A DNA stretch of 64,000 nt from Leptodactylus fallax (Eukaryota; Chordata; Amphibia; Anura; Leptodactylidae): the NCBI GenBank assembly GCA_947044405.1, contig CAMRHE010000035.1:8157501-8221500 (forward strand), read 5' to 3'. The position numbers were made by a program, and so were the translations under genes. Shown piece by piece: positions 43,277 to 59,234 of the stretch. The notes under the pieces are model-generated. The model saw nothing but the letters and a program-made list of their open reading frames with translations. It searched no databases and was not told the origin of the DNA. Each line of letters starts with the position of its first letter. Position 1 is the first letter of the stretch.

Positions 43277-43554
43277 TATATTCAAGGTGATTAGTGAATG
43301 GGTATGTCTAAATAGAAGTTGGGTTTTTAAATTAAGGTGAAAATTTTAAGGTGTATGCCATGAGTAAGGGACCAGTTTGAGTCCTGAAATGCATAGGCTT
43401 TTTTAATTATGTAACTCTTCACTGTTTGATGCAATATTTTAACATTCCTTACATGGAGTAAATAAAAGTTATATTTTATAATTTTGGAATTTTTCAATTG
43501 CTGGATCCCACAAGTTGGTTTTTTCCACAGTGCATTCATGTCTGGGAAAACTAA
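43277..43554. other. Non-coding DNA with the partner of the outer inverted repeat
   Basis: 43461-43516 (AATTTTGGAATTTTTCAATT, then GCTGGATCCCACA) is the inverse of 37914-37975. Upstream, TTTGAGTCCTGAAATGCATAG resembles retroelement tail sequences. No gene. Confidence 0.6.
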
Positions 43555-44235
43555 TGTTCGCTACACCCCTTGATAAATTCTTTTAAGGGTGCAGTTTTCA
43601 AAATGAGGTCACTCCCTAGGGAATTCCACTTTATTGGCACCTCAGGGGCTCTGAAAACATGACATGGTGTCCAAAAACCAAACAATCTAAATCTGCGCTC
43701 CTAAAGCCACATAGCACTCCTTCAAATCTTCGCCCTGCTGTGTGTCCAAACTGAAGTTTATGCCCACATGTATGACACTGTTGTACCCAGGATATCCTAC
43801 TTAATGTCAGATGTGGGTATAAAGTGATATTTAGGCACAGCCGGGCAAAGAAGGGAAGGAACACTATTTGGTTTTTGGAGCACAGATTTAGACGGTTTGG
43901 TTTTTTGACATCATGCCACTTTTGCAGAGCCCCTGAAATGCCAGTTAAGTGGTATCCCCTGACATACGACCCCCATTTTAGAAACTACACCCCTGAAGGA
44001 ATTTATCCAGAGGTACAGTGAAAATATTTAACTCCCAAGTGTTGCATTCATTTATTTTCCAGAAATGAATGCGCAGCTAGTGATGAAAAGTGAAAATGTA
44101 ATTTCAGTGTGCAATTGTTGTACCCAGCTTGTGTTAGAGACGAACACATTAAAGGCTGTTATGCCCGGGATAACCACTTAAAAGTTATTGGAGTGTCTCT
44201 GCTGACACAAGCAGGGCGCTACATATCGGGCACTG

Positions 44236-45830
<1,595 letters not shown>

Positions 45831-47622
45831 TATCTCTGGAAAAATTGCAATTTTCATTTTTCACTACCAGCTGCGCATTCATTTTTGGAAACTAAATTAT
45901 ACAGTTGTATGACATTGGTAAGTACGTTATTCTGGGTACAACAGAGTCTTACATGTGGGCATAAATTGCTGTTTGGGCACACAGCAGGGTACAGAATTGA
46001 AGTAGCACTATGTGGCTATTGTAGCGCAGATTGAAATTGCTTGGTTATAGGACACCATGTCATATTTGCAGAGGCCCTAAAGTGGTCACTACAAAATTGG
46101 GCCACTTCTTGGGGAATTCCAATGTACTGGAACCTTCAGGGCTCTGCAAAAACAATATGGCATCCAAAAAACGGTCCTTTTAAATCTGTTCTCCAAAAGC
46201 TAAAAGCATAGTGCTCCTTCAGAGCCCTGCTTTGAGCCCAAACAGCAGTTTACGTCCACATATACAACTTTTTGGTACCCGGGATAACCCACTTAGGAGT
46301 GCCTGTCTCTGTTAATACAAAGTGGGCACAACATATTGGGCACAAAAATGGCATACTTCTTTAAAAATTTTAATTTTCATTTTCCACATTCATTTTTGGG
46401 AAGCACTCTTAAGCTCGAAGCTTGAGAAATTCCTTGAGGGATGTAGTTTTTAAAATGGGGTCATATTTTGGGGGGGAATTATTTATTTTATCTCAGGGTC
46501 TCTGCAAATGCCAGCCAGTGCAGTGTGAATGTCCAAATTAGGCCTCAAATGCGCATTGGTTCTCTTTCATTCCTGAGCCCTGTTGTATTTCCAGGGAAGA
46601 GATTAGAGCCGCATGTATGGGGTTTCATAATCAGGAACCAGAGCAAAAATATCTGGAAAGCTGACGTTTCACAGTGCCACAATCTGGGCATGACTTATTG
46701 GGCACTGAAATAACATATATCTGGCAACATTTTAATTGTCATTTTGCATCACCCACTGTACATTTCTTTTTGGAAACCATCTCTTACTTCAAAATGCTCA
46801 TTATATCCCTTGATAAATTCTTTGAGGGGCATAGTTTCCAAAATGGTCACTTTTTTGGGGTTTCCTTTGAAAAAATATTTTAGGGGCTCTGCAAATGTGA
46901 CATGGCACCAGAAAACTATTCCTGCCTTCCAAAAGCCAAATACCGCTCTTTCCGTTGTGAGACCTGCCATGTACCCATACAGAAGTTTATGACCACAAAT
47001 AGGGTATTGCCGAGTTCAGGAGAAACTGTGTATTGAAATGTGGGGTTTTTTTTTCTACCTTTATCACCTTGTGAAAATGAAATATTTGGGACTATATTTA
47101 CAGTTTATTGGAAAAAATATATTTTTTATTTTCACATCCCAATGTTAATAAAATCTGTGAAACAGCTGTGGAGTCCAAATGCTCACTATACCCATTGATA
47201 AATTCCTTGAGGGGTGTAGTTTCTAAAATGGGGTCACTTTTGGGGGATTTCCACTGTACTGTTATTTTAGGGGCTCTGCCAATGCGACATGGCACCTGAA
47301 AATTATTCCAGCAAAATCTGCTTTTCAAATGCCCACTGATGCTCTTTTCCTTTGGCACGCTGCTGTGTGCTCAAAAAACAGTATATATCCACATGTGGGG
47401 TATTTCCGTGCTTGTGAGAAATTGCTTAACAAATTGTGGTATGTACTTTTTTTCTTTTGTGAACGTGTAAATTTTAGGGCTAAATGAAATGTCTAACTTT
47501 CACCTCAATATTGTTTTAATTCCTGTGAACTGATTAAAGTATTAAAAAAAAAAGTTTCCAATGGAATTTATGGAAGGCTATACTGAGCATTTTGACTCCA
47601 CAGTTGTTTCATAGATTTTATT

Positions 47623-47857
47623 AAGGCTAGATTAATATCTGCATAGGAGACTCTGCCGCAGATTGCATCTAAAATCATCATTGAGAACTTGGAGGACTTT
47701 TCTCTCTGCCGGTTTTATACTGAAACCAGCGCACCCCTTAATAGTCTTTGGGGTCCGCAGGTAGCCACTTTTTTAATGGATGGGCACTCCGTCTTTTGGG
47801 TCCCCATGCAGACCCGAACAACGGACAGCCAAACACTAGTGTGAACCTAGCGTAACA
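47623..47857. mobile_element. MITE-like repeat ending AACACTAGTGTGAACCTAGC
   Basis: TAAGGCTAGATTAATATCTG at the left pairs loosely with TAGTGTGAACCTAGCGTAA at the right. The interior (GGGGTCCGCAGGTAGCCA, CCCCATGCAGACCCGAACAA) matches the block at 52140-52403. Non-coding. Confidence 0.6.
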
Positions 47858-47864
47858 TTGAGAG

Positions 47865-48370
47865 TAACATAGTAGATAAGGTTGGATAAAGACACAAGTC
47901 TATCATGTCCAACCTATAAACCTAAGTAGTTGATCCAGAGGAAGGTAAAAAACCTTTATATCCTGTATAAGAAGAAAATTACCCCATTTCAGGAAAAGAA
48001 AATTGCTTCCCTATTCCAAATATGGCAATTGTACCCGGGTCAACATCCTTTCCCAAAAATTTGTAGTTTCTATAACCTATGATATTGTTATTCTTAAGAA
48101 AGGCATCCAGACCATTCTTGAACCTGCTCAAGTTATTAGTCATCACCACATCTTGTGACAGTGAGTTCCATAGTCTCACCACTCTTACTGTAAAGAAGCC
48201 ACCTTTCCTATGACATTGTTAAAACCTTTTTTCTTCTATATGTAGAGGATGTCTCCTTGTAATAGTTTCAGGCCTAGGTGTAAAGAGATCAATGGAAAGG
48301 TCTCTGTGCTGTCCATTCCTACCTTTGTACATTGTAATTAGATCGCCTCTAAGCCGTCTTTTTTTTATCC
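47865..48370 (-). pseudogene. LINE-like retrotransposon 3'-terminal ORF fragment
   Basis: Same family as 6048-6756. On the minus strand, fragments GDLITMYK and LFTPRPETITRRH (about 48230-48360) precede the clean frame 47979-48182 with VRLWNSLSQDVVMTNNLSRF and KNGLDAFLKNNN. A stop at 47979 is followed by the family's tail. Upstream polymerase is absent. The clade is not assigned. Confidence 0.55.
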
Positions 48371-48399
48371 AAACTAAGCAGTGAAAATGAAAAATGGAA

Positions 48400-48568
48400 A
48401 GAAGTACTACAAGGAATAGTGCAAGAAAGTGCTACAATTTGTTACGCAATTTCTCCTGAGTATATTAATACTCCATATGTGTTGTTTGGGCACATGAAAG
48501 GGCAAAGAAGGGGAGGAATTCCTTGTTGGATTCACTTCCAGTTACTATGACACCATGAGCCCCTAAGG
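48400..48568 (-). repeat. Left half of a ~380-bp repeat copy interrupted by hAT
   Basis: CAATTTCTCCTGAGTATATTAATAC, CCATATGTGTTGTTTGGGCA and AAAGGGCAAAGAAGGGGAGG match the inverse orientation of the 43.5-47.6 kb repeat. The copy resumes at 49898 (TGACCTCATTTTAAAAACTA), so the hAT insertion split one unit. Confidence 0.65.
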
Positions 48569-49897
48569 CCGTGTTGGCAAACCTATGGCATGCGTGCCAG
48601 AGGGGGCACGCAGAGCCCTCTCTGTTGGCACACATGTTGTCGCCCCATCCAGGCTCTCTAATCACTCACTAATGGGTAATCCCATTATAGCTGAAAACTG
48701 TCATTGTAGGTTGCAGGACCACAGCTTACACCGTGTGACCTCTTCCCCGATGCAGGCGTGATGACGTAATTCATCAGCGCCTGCAGTGATAGAAGAAGGA
48801 GGACGCTACTTACCTGCTCTTCGTGGGAGTGCTGGTAAGTAGCATATTATACTGTGTGGCGGCCCACTGTGGAGCATATACTACTGTGTCGGGGCCCACT
48901 GTGGAGCATATACTACTGTGTGGGGGACCACTGTGGAGCATATACTACTGTGTTGGGGCCCAAAGTGGAGCATATAATACTGTGTGGGGGCCCACTGTAG
49001 AACATTTAATACTGTGTGGGGGCCCACTGTAAAATGTATAATACTGTGCGGGGGCCCACTGTCAAGCGTATAATACTGTGTGTGGGCCTATTGTTCAGCA
49101 TATAATACTGTGTAGGGCCACTGTGGAGCATAAAATACTGTGTGGGGGCCCACTGTGCAGCATATAATAATGTGTGGGGGCCCACTGTGGAGCATATAAT
49201 ACTGTGTGGGGGGGCCCACTGTGAAGCATATAATACTGTGTCGGAAACACTGTGGAGCATATAATACAGTGCGGGGACCCACTGTGGAGAATATAATACT
49301 GTGTGGGGGGCCCACTGTGGAGCATATAATACTGTGTGGGGGGCCCACTGTGGAGCATATAATACTGTGTGGGGGACCCACTGTGGAGCATATAATACTG
49401 TGTGGGGGACCCACTGTGGAGCATATAATACTGTTTGGGGGCCACTGTGGAGCATATAATACTGTGTGGGGTCCAACTGAGGAGCATATTATAATGCGTG
49501 GGGGTAACTGTGGAGCATATTATACTGCAGGGGGGCCACTGCGGAGCATAATTTACTGTTTGGCGGCCACTGTGGAGCATATTGTACCGTCTGGAGGCCA
49601 CTGTGAAGCATATTGTACCATCTGGAGACCGCTGTGGAGCACATTGTACCCTCTGGTGGCCACTGACTGTCCAGAAGTATACCAATTACAAACCTTTACC
49701 TTTCAGTACAAAGTTGTTTTGTATCATTGAAAACTCTGTAAAGCTGCATTCACACTACCGTATTTTGTAGGTCCATAATTGTCTGCAATTGTCCACACAG
49801 TATGAAGGTTAAATTGCCATGTTGGCACTTTGCGATAAATTAGTGGGTTTTGGGTTGCAGTTTACACCCTCGGTCTCTAAAAGGTTCGCCATCACTG
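48569..49897. mobile_element. Non-autonomous hAT element, second family, minisatellite core
   Basis: The left end CCGTGTTGGCAAACCTATGG and the inverted right end CAGTGATGGCGAACCTTTTA match at 13 of the first 16 bases. Both flanks carry CCCTAAGG (48561-48568 and 49898-49905). Subterminal GCACGCAGAGCCCTCTCTGT is typical of a widespread vertebrate hAT group. The 1329-bp body is mostly a 32-bp minisatellite. No transposase. Confidence 0.87.
48840..49670. repeat. ~32-bp minisatellite (about 25 copies)
   Basis: The unit is GTGTGGGGGCCCACTGTGGA followed by GCATATAATACT, head to tail, with the outer copies more diverged. Long overlapping frames on both strands (up to 196 codons) come from the array and are not genes. 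Confidence 0.92.
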
Positions 49898-50095
49898 CCC
49901 TAAGGTAACAGTGATTGACCTCATTTTAAAAACTACACCCTGCAAGAAATTTCTCAATGGATATAGTTTAGCATTTTGACCCCAGTTATGCTTCCCAAAA
50001 ATCAATGTGCAAATTAAAATTTTTAAAGAAATGAACAATTTCAGTGTCCAATATGTTGGGCCCACTTTAAGCAAAGTGCCATTTTACTGCCAGAT
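49898..50095 (-). repeat. Right half of the interrupted ~380-bp repeat copy
   Basis: CTCATTTTAAAAACTACACC, TTGACCCCAGTTATGCTTCC and TCCAATATGTTGGGCCCA are the inverse of the 380-bp unit. Confidence 0.65.
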
Positions 50096-52139
50096 AGTTT
50101 AATATGTCAATGTGTATTAACAATATTTCTATTCATAACAGTTTCTTTGGATACAAATGCTGGTAAAAGATACATTTATGATGGGTTTGTATATTGAGAC
50201 CTGTAGTCTCTTTCTTCTCATTCTAAGACCTTATTTAACCCAGAAAGACAAGAAAACTATTGCAAAACCACACACTTGAACTTTTACAAAAAGAATACCA
50301 GGGAAACAAAGCCACATGATAACAGCCCAAAATAACCATGCATTAGCTCTTGATTAAAGATCCACATTCAGATGAAGGCCATATTTATCGAGCCTGTGAC
50401 AGCAGGGCAGAAATAGTGTTTGAGGTCTTGTAAACCTATTTTTATATAGTGTGGATGCAAAATTATTGACTCTAAAATACAGAAGCAGTGACGTGGATAC
50501 TATCTATCAGAACTACATGATGTTTTACTGTACAAATTCCTTAGTTGTATTTTACTGGTAATTTGTGTGTACTGTGCAAGAACCTAAAGAAAGCTTCAGT
50601 TAAGGCTGGGTTATTTTTGCCTACAATTAAAATCTCAGTCTTTTTTAAGTTTAAGAGCAATTCTCGATCTTAATCTCAATTCACATGTTCTTGCTTAAAG
50701 AAACTTAAAAAAAATTCAATGAGCTGGCATAAGGAGAATGAGTCACATGTGTTTCACAAGGATTCCCTATCCTACCACCCAACTATTTACTACAGTGAAG
50801 AAACTGTTAATCCAAGTTTTCTGCATTTGGACAAAGCCTGCATGGAATATTTCAGACTGTTGGGCAGGGCTAACAGCAATTTCATAATTCTTACAGAAAT
50901 CAGAACCACGATTGTTTGTAATGGTGAATTAATCAAACGAATTTGATTAACTACACAGCCCTAACTTCAGTTTTTGTGATAGTGACTTACTGCTAGCTTA
51001 CTGAGTATATGCTAAGTATAGACTTGCTTTATCAGTATTAATTATCTTCTTAATTTTCTTTACACTTCCTTGTGCATTATTTTGGCTTGACATTTTAGGA
51101 GCGTTGGAACCAATTGTGGTCTCAAGTTTCAATAGTTTGAACTAATTGTTGGTCCTTCAACGAATGAACATTGTAACTTGAGGGGCCTCTGTATACCCTA
51201 TTTGAATAGTGCAACAGCAAACACAGAAATTGAAAGTCTACCCTTAAAAGAATACATTTTAGCCAGAGTCATTCTTAATGTACCTGTTTTAAGACAATAA
51301 CCACCTGATCTGCAGTGAATTATTCTGTATTTGCTATTAATTCTTGCTGATGATGTTTTTTATAGCATGCTTTAGATACTTTTCCATCAACAAACATGCT
51401 AAACTAATACCAGATTAAAGGCTTTGGGGATCAATCCCGTTAAGGACACTTACATTTGTGTGCAGAAAAATACCATAAATTGTACTTTTTGTACAGCTAT
51501 TGAGTGCTGAGAACACATTTCCATTTGAAATCATTGAAATTCCAAAAGAAGAAAAACTCTCAAAGATTTAAGATGGTCAAACACAGTGGTGTACAAAGTG
51601 TTATAGCTGCAAATAAGTGAAGATACAATCTGGTAAACGGCACCCGATGTGCAGAATTTTAAAAGGGAATACTAAAATTGTTGGTTTAGTATTTTTTCAT
51701 TACATTTTTTTTCTTCTAGAGAAGTGTGGAAGACCTACTACAGCAAATAATTACCATAAGAGGTCTTGTGTGACTTGTGGTTCTTTTAGAGCCAGTGACA
51801 TTTTTAGTAGTACATTTTCTAACTATTTTCCTGGTTTCAAATAAACTTATATGACCTCCAATATAAGTAAATAGTTACATTTGATTTTATTTATTAATTT
51901 TTGTAATAAAAGATGTTACAATTTTAATCTATTACATTAAAAAAAATCTTACAAAAACAATGTCCCTATGTTCATAAGAGGAAATAAAAGTTAAAAAATA
52001 AATAAATGAATGAATGAAAAAAAATGAATTTGCAGATATTTTCTAACACAAAATGATTTCTTTCCATATGAAGAGGCCAATTTGAGAAACTGATATTGGT
52101 ACTACTAATGCTTGCAATTGCATTAGATATGTATGACAA
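50096..52139. other. AT-rich non-coding DNA
   Basis: About 2 kb with no element or gene I can support. The frame at 51617-51844 contains cysteine pairs (KCG, CVTCG) after a pyrimidine-rich TTCTAG, but there is no donor or recognisable domain. Confidence 0.45.
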
Positions 52140-52403
52140 GTTTTTTATGGGTATGATCGCACCTGTGTTGGGTGACTGTTCGGGGATTCTGTCACCCATT
52201 CCGCTTGAAAAATGCAAGCAGGACTTTTCTATCCGCATTTTTTGGCTGGAAACGGGCGAAAACCCGGTGGATCCCATTATAGTCTATGGGGTCCGCGGAT
52301 TTCCGTGGGTAACCGCTTTTTAAGCAGATTGGGTTTCCGTTTCTCGGGTCCCCAATCAGACCCGAAGAACGGAGACCCCAACGCAGGTGCGAACCTAGTG
52401 TCA
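52140..52403. mobile_element. MITE-like repeat related to 47623-47857
   Basis: Contains ATTTTTTGGCTGGAAACGGG, TATGGGGTCCGCGGATTTCC and TTCTCGGGTCCCCAATCAGA and ends near GCGAACCTAGTG, matching the 47.6-kb element. The ends are diverged. Non-coding. Confidence 0.6.
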
Positions 52404-52684
52404 GTGCAGCAGGCCATTACCTTGGCTAGTGGACTTAATAGTATTTGACGTATTTTTTCAATTCTCTGAAAAATTTTTGCCTTGTGTCATGATGTTTTAT
52501 TTAATAGTTTGTGGGAGTATTTCAAAATTGTGGTTAGTAAATATACATTTTTGTAGTTGGAAACATTATTTTTGAGGCCAGTGATTGGCCAGCGATAATG
52601 GAATTGTTGTATCTAACATCATTGCTGCAGGAAAGGTGGGAACCAGTGCCACTAGAGCAGCAGGGGATTAGTCTGTATCTTATA
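52404..52684. other. Non-coding DNA
   Basis: Nothing recognised. It may include the decayed upstream part of the L2 copy that follows. Confidence 0.35.
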
Positions 52685-53292
52685 CCATTTTTTGCTCTTA
52701 GACAAGTTTCTTGCCACCTCCAACTCAAGAACATCCATTGAATCTGCTCCTTCCTCACCTCTGAAACTCCAAAAATGCTAGTCCATGCCCTCATAATCTC
52801 CCGCTTACACTTCTGCAACACCCTTCTCCATGCCCTCCCAGCAAATGCTCTTTATTCCCCCACAGTTCACCCTAAACCCTGCAGCTCGCTTAATCCACCT
52901 CTTCCTCTGTTCTTCCTCCCTCTGCCAATCACTTCACTGGCTAACCATCACCCAGTAAATTCAGTTTAAAATGTTAAAGTTGACATACAAGGCCATACAC
53001 TACCTGTCCCCTTCATACATCTCAGACCTAAGAAGACTTTGAAGACGCATCTCTTCAGGAAGGCATACAACCTTCAGTAACACTACTGCCACCACACCAT
53101 AACAACAGTTTCTACTCTCGCCTACTATCTCTTTCACCCTTTCCTCATAGATTGTAAGAGATTGTGGGCTGGGCCCTCGATCCCTCTGTACCAATTGGTC
53201 ACTTAGTATTGTACTTATTCTGTATATTTTGTGTATGGTATGCAAATGTACAGCATCCTGGAACTAATGGTGCTCTAAAAATAATAATAACA
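52685..53292 (+). pseudogene. L2-type LINE 3' end, plus orientation
   Basis: The plus-strand frame 52775-52969 has LVHALIISRLHFCNTLLHAL, a diverged form of the SRLDYCN motif in the 8-kb copy. Downstream pieces (TTCAGTTTAAAATGTTAAAG, TTCATACATCTCAGACCTA) and the tail (TTGTAAGAGATTGTGGGCTG, GTACAGCATCCTGGAACTAA) end in an AATAATAATAA tract. Frameshifts and deletions are evident. It is an older copy than 7676-8925. Confidence 0.7.
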
Positions 53293-53975
53293 AAGTTTCT
53301 GAAAATGCAGTTGGTTCTTTAACATATAAAAATGTCTCTCAGTAACTACTTTCCTATTCAACATCTTAACATAATGTGAAGTAATAGTTCTAGTAGTGAG
53401 TGACACATTTTGTAATTCTTAAGCTGAATATCTGCCATGATTGCAGTTTTATCATTGCAACACCTGATTGAGCTAGTTGTCCTTTCATGGTCTTGATAGA
53501 ATACTGAAAACATCACCATCAATTAGTTAATGTATTTTCAAATGTGACTGTAGTAGCAAAGCTACTTAAAGTTCAGAATCTTTTGGGGTTTGTGTTCTGT
53601 AAAATGTTCCCATTTGCCATTATGTTAAAATACTGTCACTTATGGTTTGATGAGATTCATATTCTTGTAGCTTAAACACAAGTTAAAAAACATACAATTT
53701 TATGACTGCGGAATAATTAGAAACCTACTGCCATAGAAAAAATATTTTTGACAATTGATGAATATTGTTTGACATTGTAAAACTTTTGTCTAAATTTCTT
53801 TCTTTTTTTGCTGACACATTTTTAAGTGCATATCCTATGATAAAAATAACTCATTTTAGACTTATTCCTTTTTGACTATCCTATTGTGACTGTTACATGA
53901 AAGAGTGATGTTAGTACGGAGAAAAGGATGGAACCTTGTGAGGTGCAGTATTAAACAAAAATATATAATTTATAT
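53293..53975. other. AT-rich non-coding DNA
   Basis: Nothing recognised. Confidence 0.4.
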
Positions 53976-54352
53976 GCTACGGCCAGGGCCCCATGTTGCA
54001 AATATGTGGCGTAAACGCTGCGCCAAAAAAAAAAAAAAAATGTTGCGTAGTACATTACCTGCAAAGTGGATGGGATTCTGGCTAATCCCATCCACACATT
54101 GCAGAAAAAAAATCTGCAGCGGGAATGCTGCGATTTAAAAAAAAGTTGTGTTTTTGAAACTCACACCATATCACTTATACCTACGGAAATGCTGGCATTT
54201 TCTGCATAGGTATAGTAGAGACAGAAGTCCCTAGAGGAAAACTCTGCAGACTTTCTGTGAAAAAACGCTGTAGAAAAAAAGCAATGTGTATCCGCCGTAG
54301 TCTTTTCCGCAGTGTTTTTCGGCTGAGACTCGCTCCAGGGGGCCTTCGCCTA
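53976..54352. mobile_element. MITE, inverted relative of 29017-29321
   Basis: CCATCCACACATTGCAGAAA, GACAGAAGTCCCTAGAGGAA and CTGCAGACTTTCTGTG correspond in reverse to the 29-kb MITE. The left end is near GGCCAGGGCCCCATGTTGC and the right end near GGGGGCCTTCGCCTAA. An A-run of 16 lies near 54026-54041. Confidence 0.65.
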
Positions 54353-54555
54353 ATACTGGCTTTGGTAGGTGTGAGTCAAGACGTTTAGTACTGGATATCT
54401 ATTTTCCCAAGGTTGCCACTTTCTTTAGATATTCTTGCAAATGTATTGTATTGATTGTTGAATATTATTGCATGGTTTGGCATTTTGGCAACCAAAGTGT
54501 CAACCTTTAATATATTGGAGGTAGTTTCTCAGTTGTTGGTCAGTTGTTGCAGGTA

Positions 54556-55569
54556 CAGTGGGTATGGAAAGTATTCAGACCCCTTTAAATTTTTCACTCT
54601 TTGTTTCATTGCAGCCATTTGCTAAAAGCAAAAAAGTTCATTTTATTTCTCATTAGTGTATACTCAGCACCCCATCTTGACAGAAAAAAAACAGAAATGT
54701 AGATATTTTTGCAAATTTTTTAAAAAAAAACAAAAACTTAAATATCACATGGTCATAAGTATTCAGACCCTTTGCTCAGTATTGAGTAGAAGCACCCTTT
54801 TGAGCTAGTACAGCCATGAGTCTTCTTGTGAATGATGCAACAAGTTTTTCACATCTGGATTTGGATTTTTCTTCCAGGATATCTCTGTACTTGGCCGCAT
54901 TCATCTTTCGTTCAATTGCAACCAGTCATCCTGTCCATGCAGCTGAAAAACACTCCCATAGCATGATGCTGCCACCACCATGTTTCACTGTTGGGATTGT
55001 TTTGGGCTGGTGATGAGCAGTGCCTGGTTTTCTCCACACATACCTCTTCCATTTAAGGATTATGGAGGCCACTGTGCTCTTAGGAACCTTGAGTGCTGCA
55101 GAAATTCTTTTGGAACCTTGGCCAGATCTCTGCCTTGCCACAATTCTGACTCTGAGCTCCTTGGGCAGTTCCTTTGACCTCATGATTCTCATTTGCTCTG
55201 ACATGCACTGTGAACTGTGAGGTCTTATATAGACAGGTGTGTGCCTTTCCTAATCAAGTCAGTTTAATTAAACAAAGTTGGACTCCAATGAAGGCGTAGA
55301 ACCATCTCAAGGAGGATCAGAAGGAAATAGACAGCATGTGAGTTAAATATGAGTGTCACAGCAAAGGGTCTGAATACTTATGACCATGTGATATTTAAGT
55401 TTTTCTTTTTTAATAAATTTGCAAAAATATCTACATTTCTGTTTTTTTATGTCAAGATGGGGTGCTGAGTGTACATTAATGAGAAATAAAATGAACTTTT
55501 TTGCTTTTAGCTGCAATGAAACAAAGAGTGAAAAATTTAAAGGGGTCTGAATACTTTCCATACCCACTG
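54556..55569 (-). mobile_element. Tc1 deletion derivative (1.0 kb)
   Basis: The ends CAGTGGGTATGGAAAGTATT and its inverse are flanked by TA (54554-54555 and 55570-55571). Terminal inverted repeats run about 190 bp with few differences. At 1014 bp it has lost about a third of a normal Tc1, including most catalytic sequence, so it can only move if another element supplies transposase. Confidence 0.9.
54926..55204 (-). pseudogene. Remnant Tc1 transposase with central deletion
   Basis: The frame begins [20 protein letters not shown] with the first helix-turn-helix ([20 protein letters not shown]). It then jumps from WKR straight to [11 protein letters not shown]...[15 protein letters not shown] and soon ends. 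The second helix-turn-helix and the first catalytic aspartate are deleted at the join (near 55050). The C-terminal third is missing or scrambled (54800-54920). Confidence 0.85.
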
Positions 55570-55765
55570 TATATCAGAAATGGGAAGAGCAGCTTAAATA
55601 TACCTACTGCATGCAAATATTCGCATAGGTTATTTAATTGGACCCACCAAAAATGTAAGGCCAAAATGTGATGTGAATGTACCTTTATGTAGTCGTTTTT
55701 GTATAATGGAGTAATATAGATTTTAAAAGGAGAGGTACATAGAACAGCATAAGCAATGGCAATTA

Positions 55766-57364
<1,599 letters not shown>

Positions 57365-57366
57365 TA

Positions 57367-58772
57367 TACCCAAGATAGTACATATTGAAAAGTAATGTGT
57401 TCAGATTGGCATTGATGAAAAACAGCGAGAAAACATTGTAAGATGCCAGAAGTCACTTGAATAATGCAATACATTGTTGACAAATTGGACTTTGATACGC
57501 ATCCTTCCACATGCTAATCATTTAATCTCATAAAAGGATTAAAAGATTATGCAAAAGTCAGCAACAATCCATAATGATCTATGATAGAAACCTAAATTAG
57601 CTGTAGTACTGATTATAATGGAATTATCATGTTGAAAATTTAAGAAGCAAAAGGAGGACAACATATTAAATGTTTATCTTATGTAATAAGCACAACCTTG
57701 TTACACTGTACATCAATTCCTGTAGGTCCCCATTGACTTTCAGGGTGGCCACTGTAGAGGAAGAATCAGCAATGTGTCCTAACGCTACTGCCTTTATATT
57801 CGCTAAAGTTTCTGTGAAATAGAGCAGGGTAATAAAAACATTTACAGAGCACTATCATTTTTCTTGTGATAATGATATTGGCGATTTCAGTAACATGTCA
57901 CATTTAAACATTCACCTTTTTATCGTGGTTGTAATTTCCACACCAGCATTCTATTACTGCATAATATTTCATCGTTGGGTAAGTTTTAATTGTCCCATCA
58001 GAGTGAACATACATTTATGTTCATATAAGTATTTTCTACTTCATTTCAAGTTATCCTGGCTTTCTTCAACTAAGGCCAAACGTTACAAATGAACGGATAG
58101 TTTGTATGGACCCGTGTTGGTAATGTTTTATAGGCATATATTAATTTTTTTTTGCCACAGTATTAACATAAATAATTTTCTTGAAACATTGTATTTGTTG
58201 TTTTGCACTGTGTGTATACATTTAATTTGCTGTGTAAAATTTATAGAATAATCAATTACATACAGAGGTAACTACCAGATGTGTCCATATGCCTTTCTGT
58301 AAATGTTATTAAGGGCACCAATTTCTCACACTACAAATTCAATACATTATCACAACATGCTAGCAAAACTCGTAACAGGCCACAATTCACATTACAACCA
58401 CTGGTCACATACAGATACATAGAATAGACATCTCCAGAAACCATATTGCAAAATCATTTTTGTTATTTATAAAAGAGGAAAAGTAAGGAAGGACAAATCT
58501 GTACCTTTCTATAATGTGAGAATACAATGCCATATCATAAGCTAGTATAGCTATGGGTATAGTAGGACTGGCAGATGCCTATCTTGTTTCTACATATTTG
58601 AGGATAATCTAAATAAACCAATATCAAAGTGTTGGCTTGGTTGCCAAAACACTATGACCAAGTGCACTAATATTTTGAAAAGTCAAAAAGACACAAAAAC
58701 AAGAAATATAACTCTAATCCAAAATCAAGATATATAACACTAATCTGGCACCAAATCAAATTTTCTAATTTG
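57367..58772. other. AT-rich non-coding DNA
   Basis: About 1.4 kb with no gene or recognised element. Confidence 0.45.
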
Positions 58773-58995
58773 TCGGAGTCTGACACTCAGACCTGCACAG
58801 ATCATATGTTCTAGCAGTCTCTGGGTGCCAGAAGCTTCTTATTGATGGGCAGCGCCACTCCTATATCCCGGAGACTGCTAGAATTCATGATCTATGTGGG
58901 GTCTGGTGTCAGACTGTGACAGATCACATACTGATGACTTTTCCTGTGGATAAGCCATCAGCATGAAAATTCAGTTTGGAGCCATAAAACTCATT
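58773..58995. repeat. Hairpin-forming inverted repeat (MITE-like)
   Basis: GTCTGACACTCAGACCTGCA and TTCTAGCAGTCTCTGGG at the left are the inverse of CCCGGAGACTGCTAGAATTC and GGGGTCTGGTGTCAGACTG at the right. Arms are about 50-55 bp around a ~50-bp loop. Non-coding. Confidence 0.7.
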
Positions 58996-59234
58996 TAAAG
59001 GTATAATGGGGTCAGCAAGCATATACAATCCCCAAAACCTCCATATGATTAGAATAGAGCAAAAAATCATGTATTCTGTGCTCTGTGCTTCAGAATATTA
59101 CACAGAGCCAGACATCCCTTCAGCATATTGTCATGTTACTGTACACAAGTCACTTGAACCCACACTCATAACCAATGCTTTTTAACTGTCCTGGTGGCCT
59201 GCATATTTTCTATTTCAAAATGACCCCATCATTC

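Noticed and set aside
49006..49730. Long overlapping ORFs on both strands (156-196 codons)
   Set aside because: Products of the 32-bp minisatellite in a hAT element.
51617..51844. Cys-containing ORF that might be a zinc-finger exon
   Set aside because: An acceptor-like TTCTAG is present, but there is no donor and the cysteine spacing fits no motif I know.
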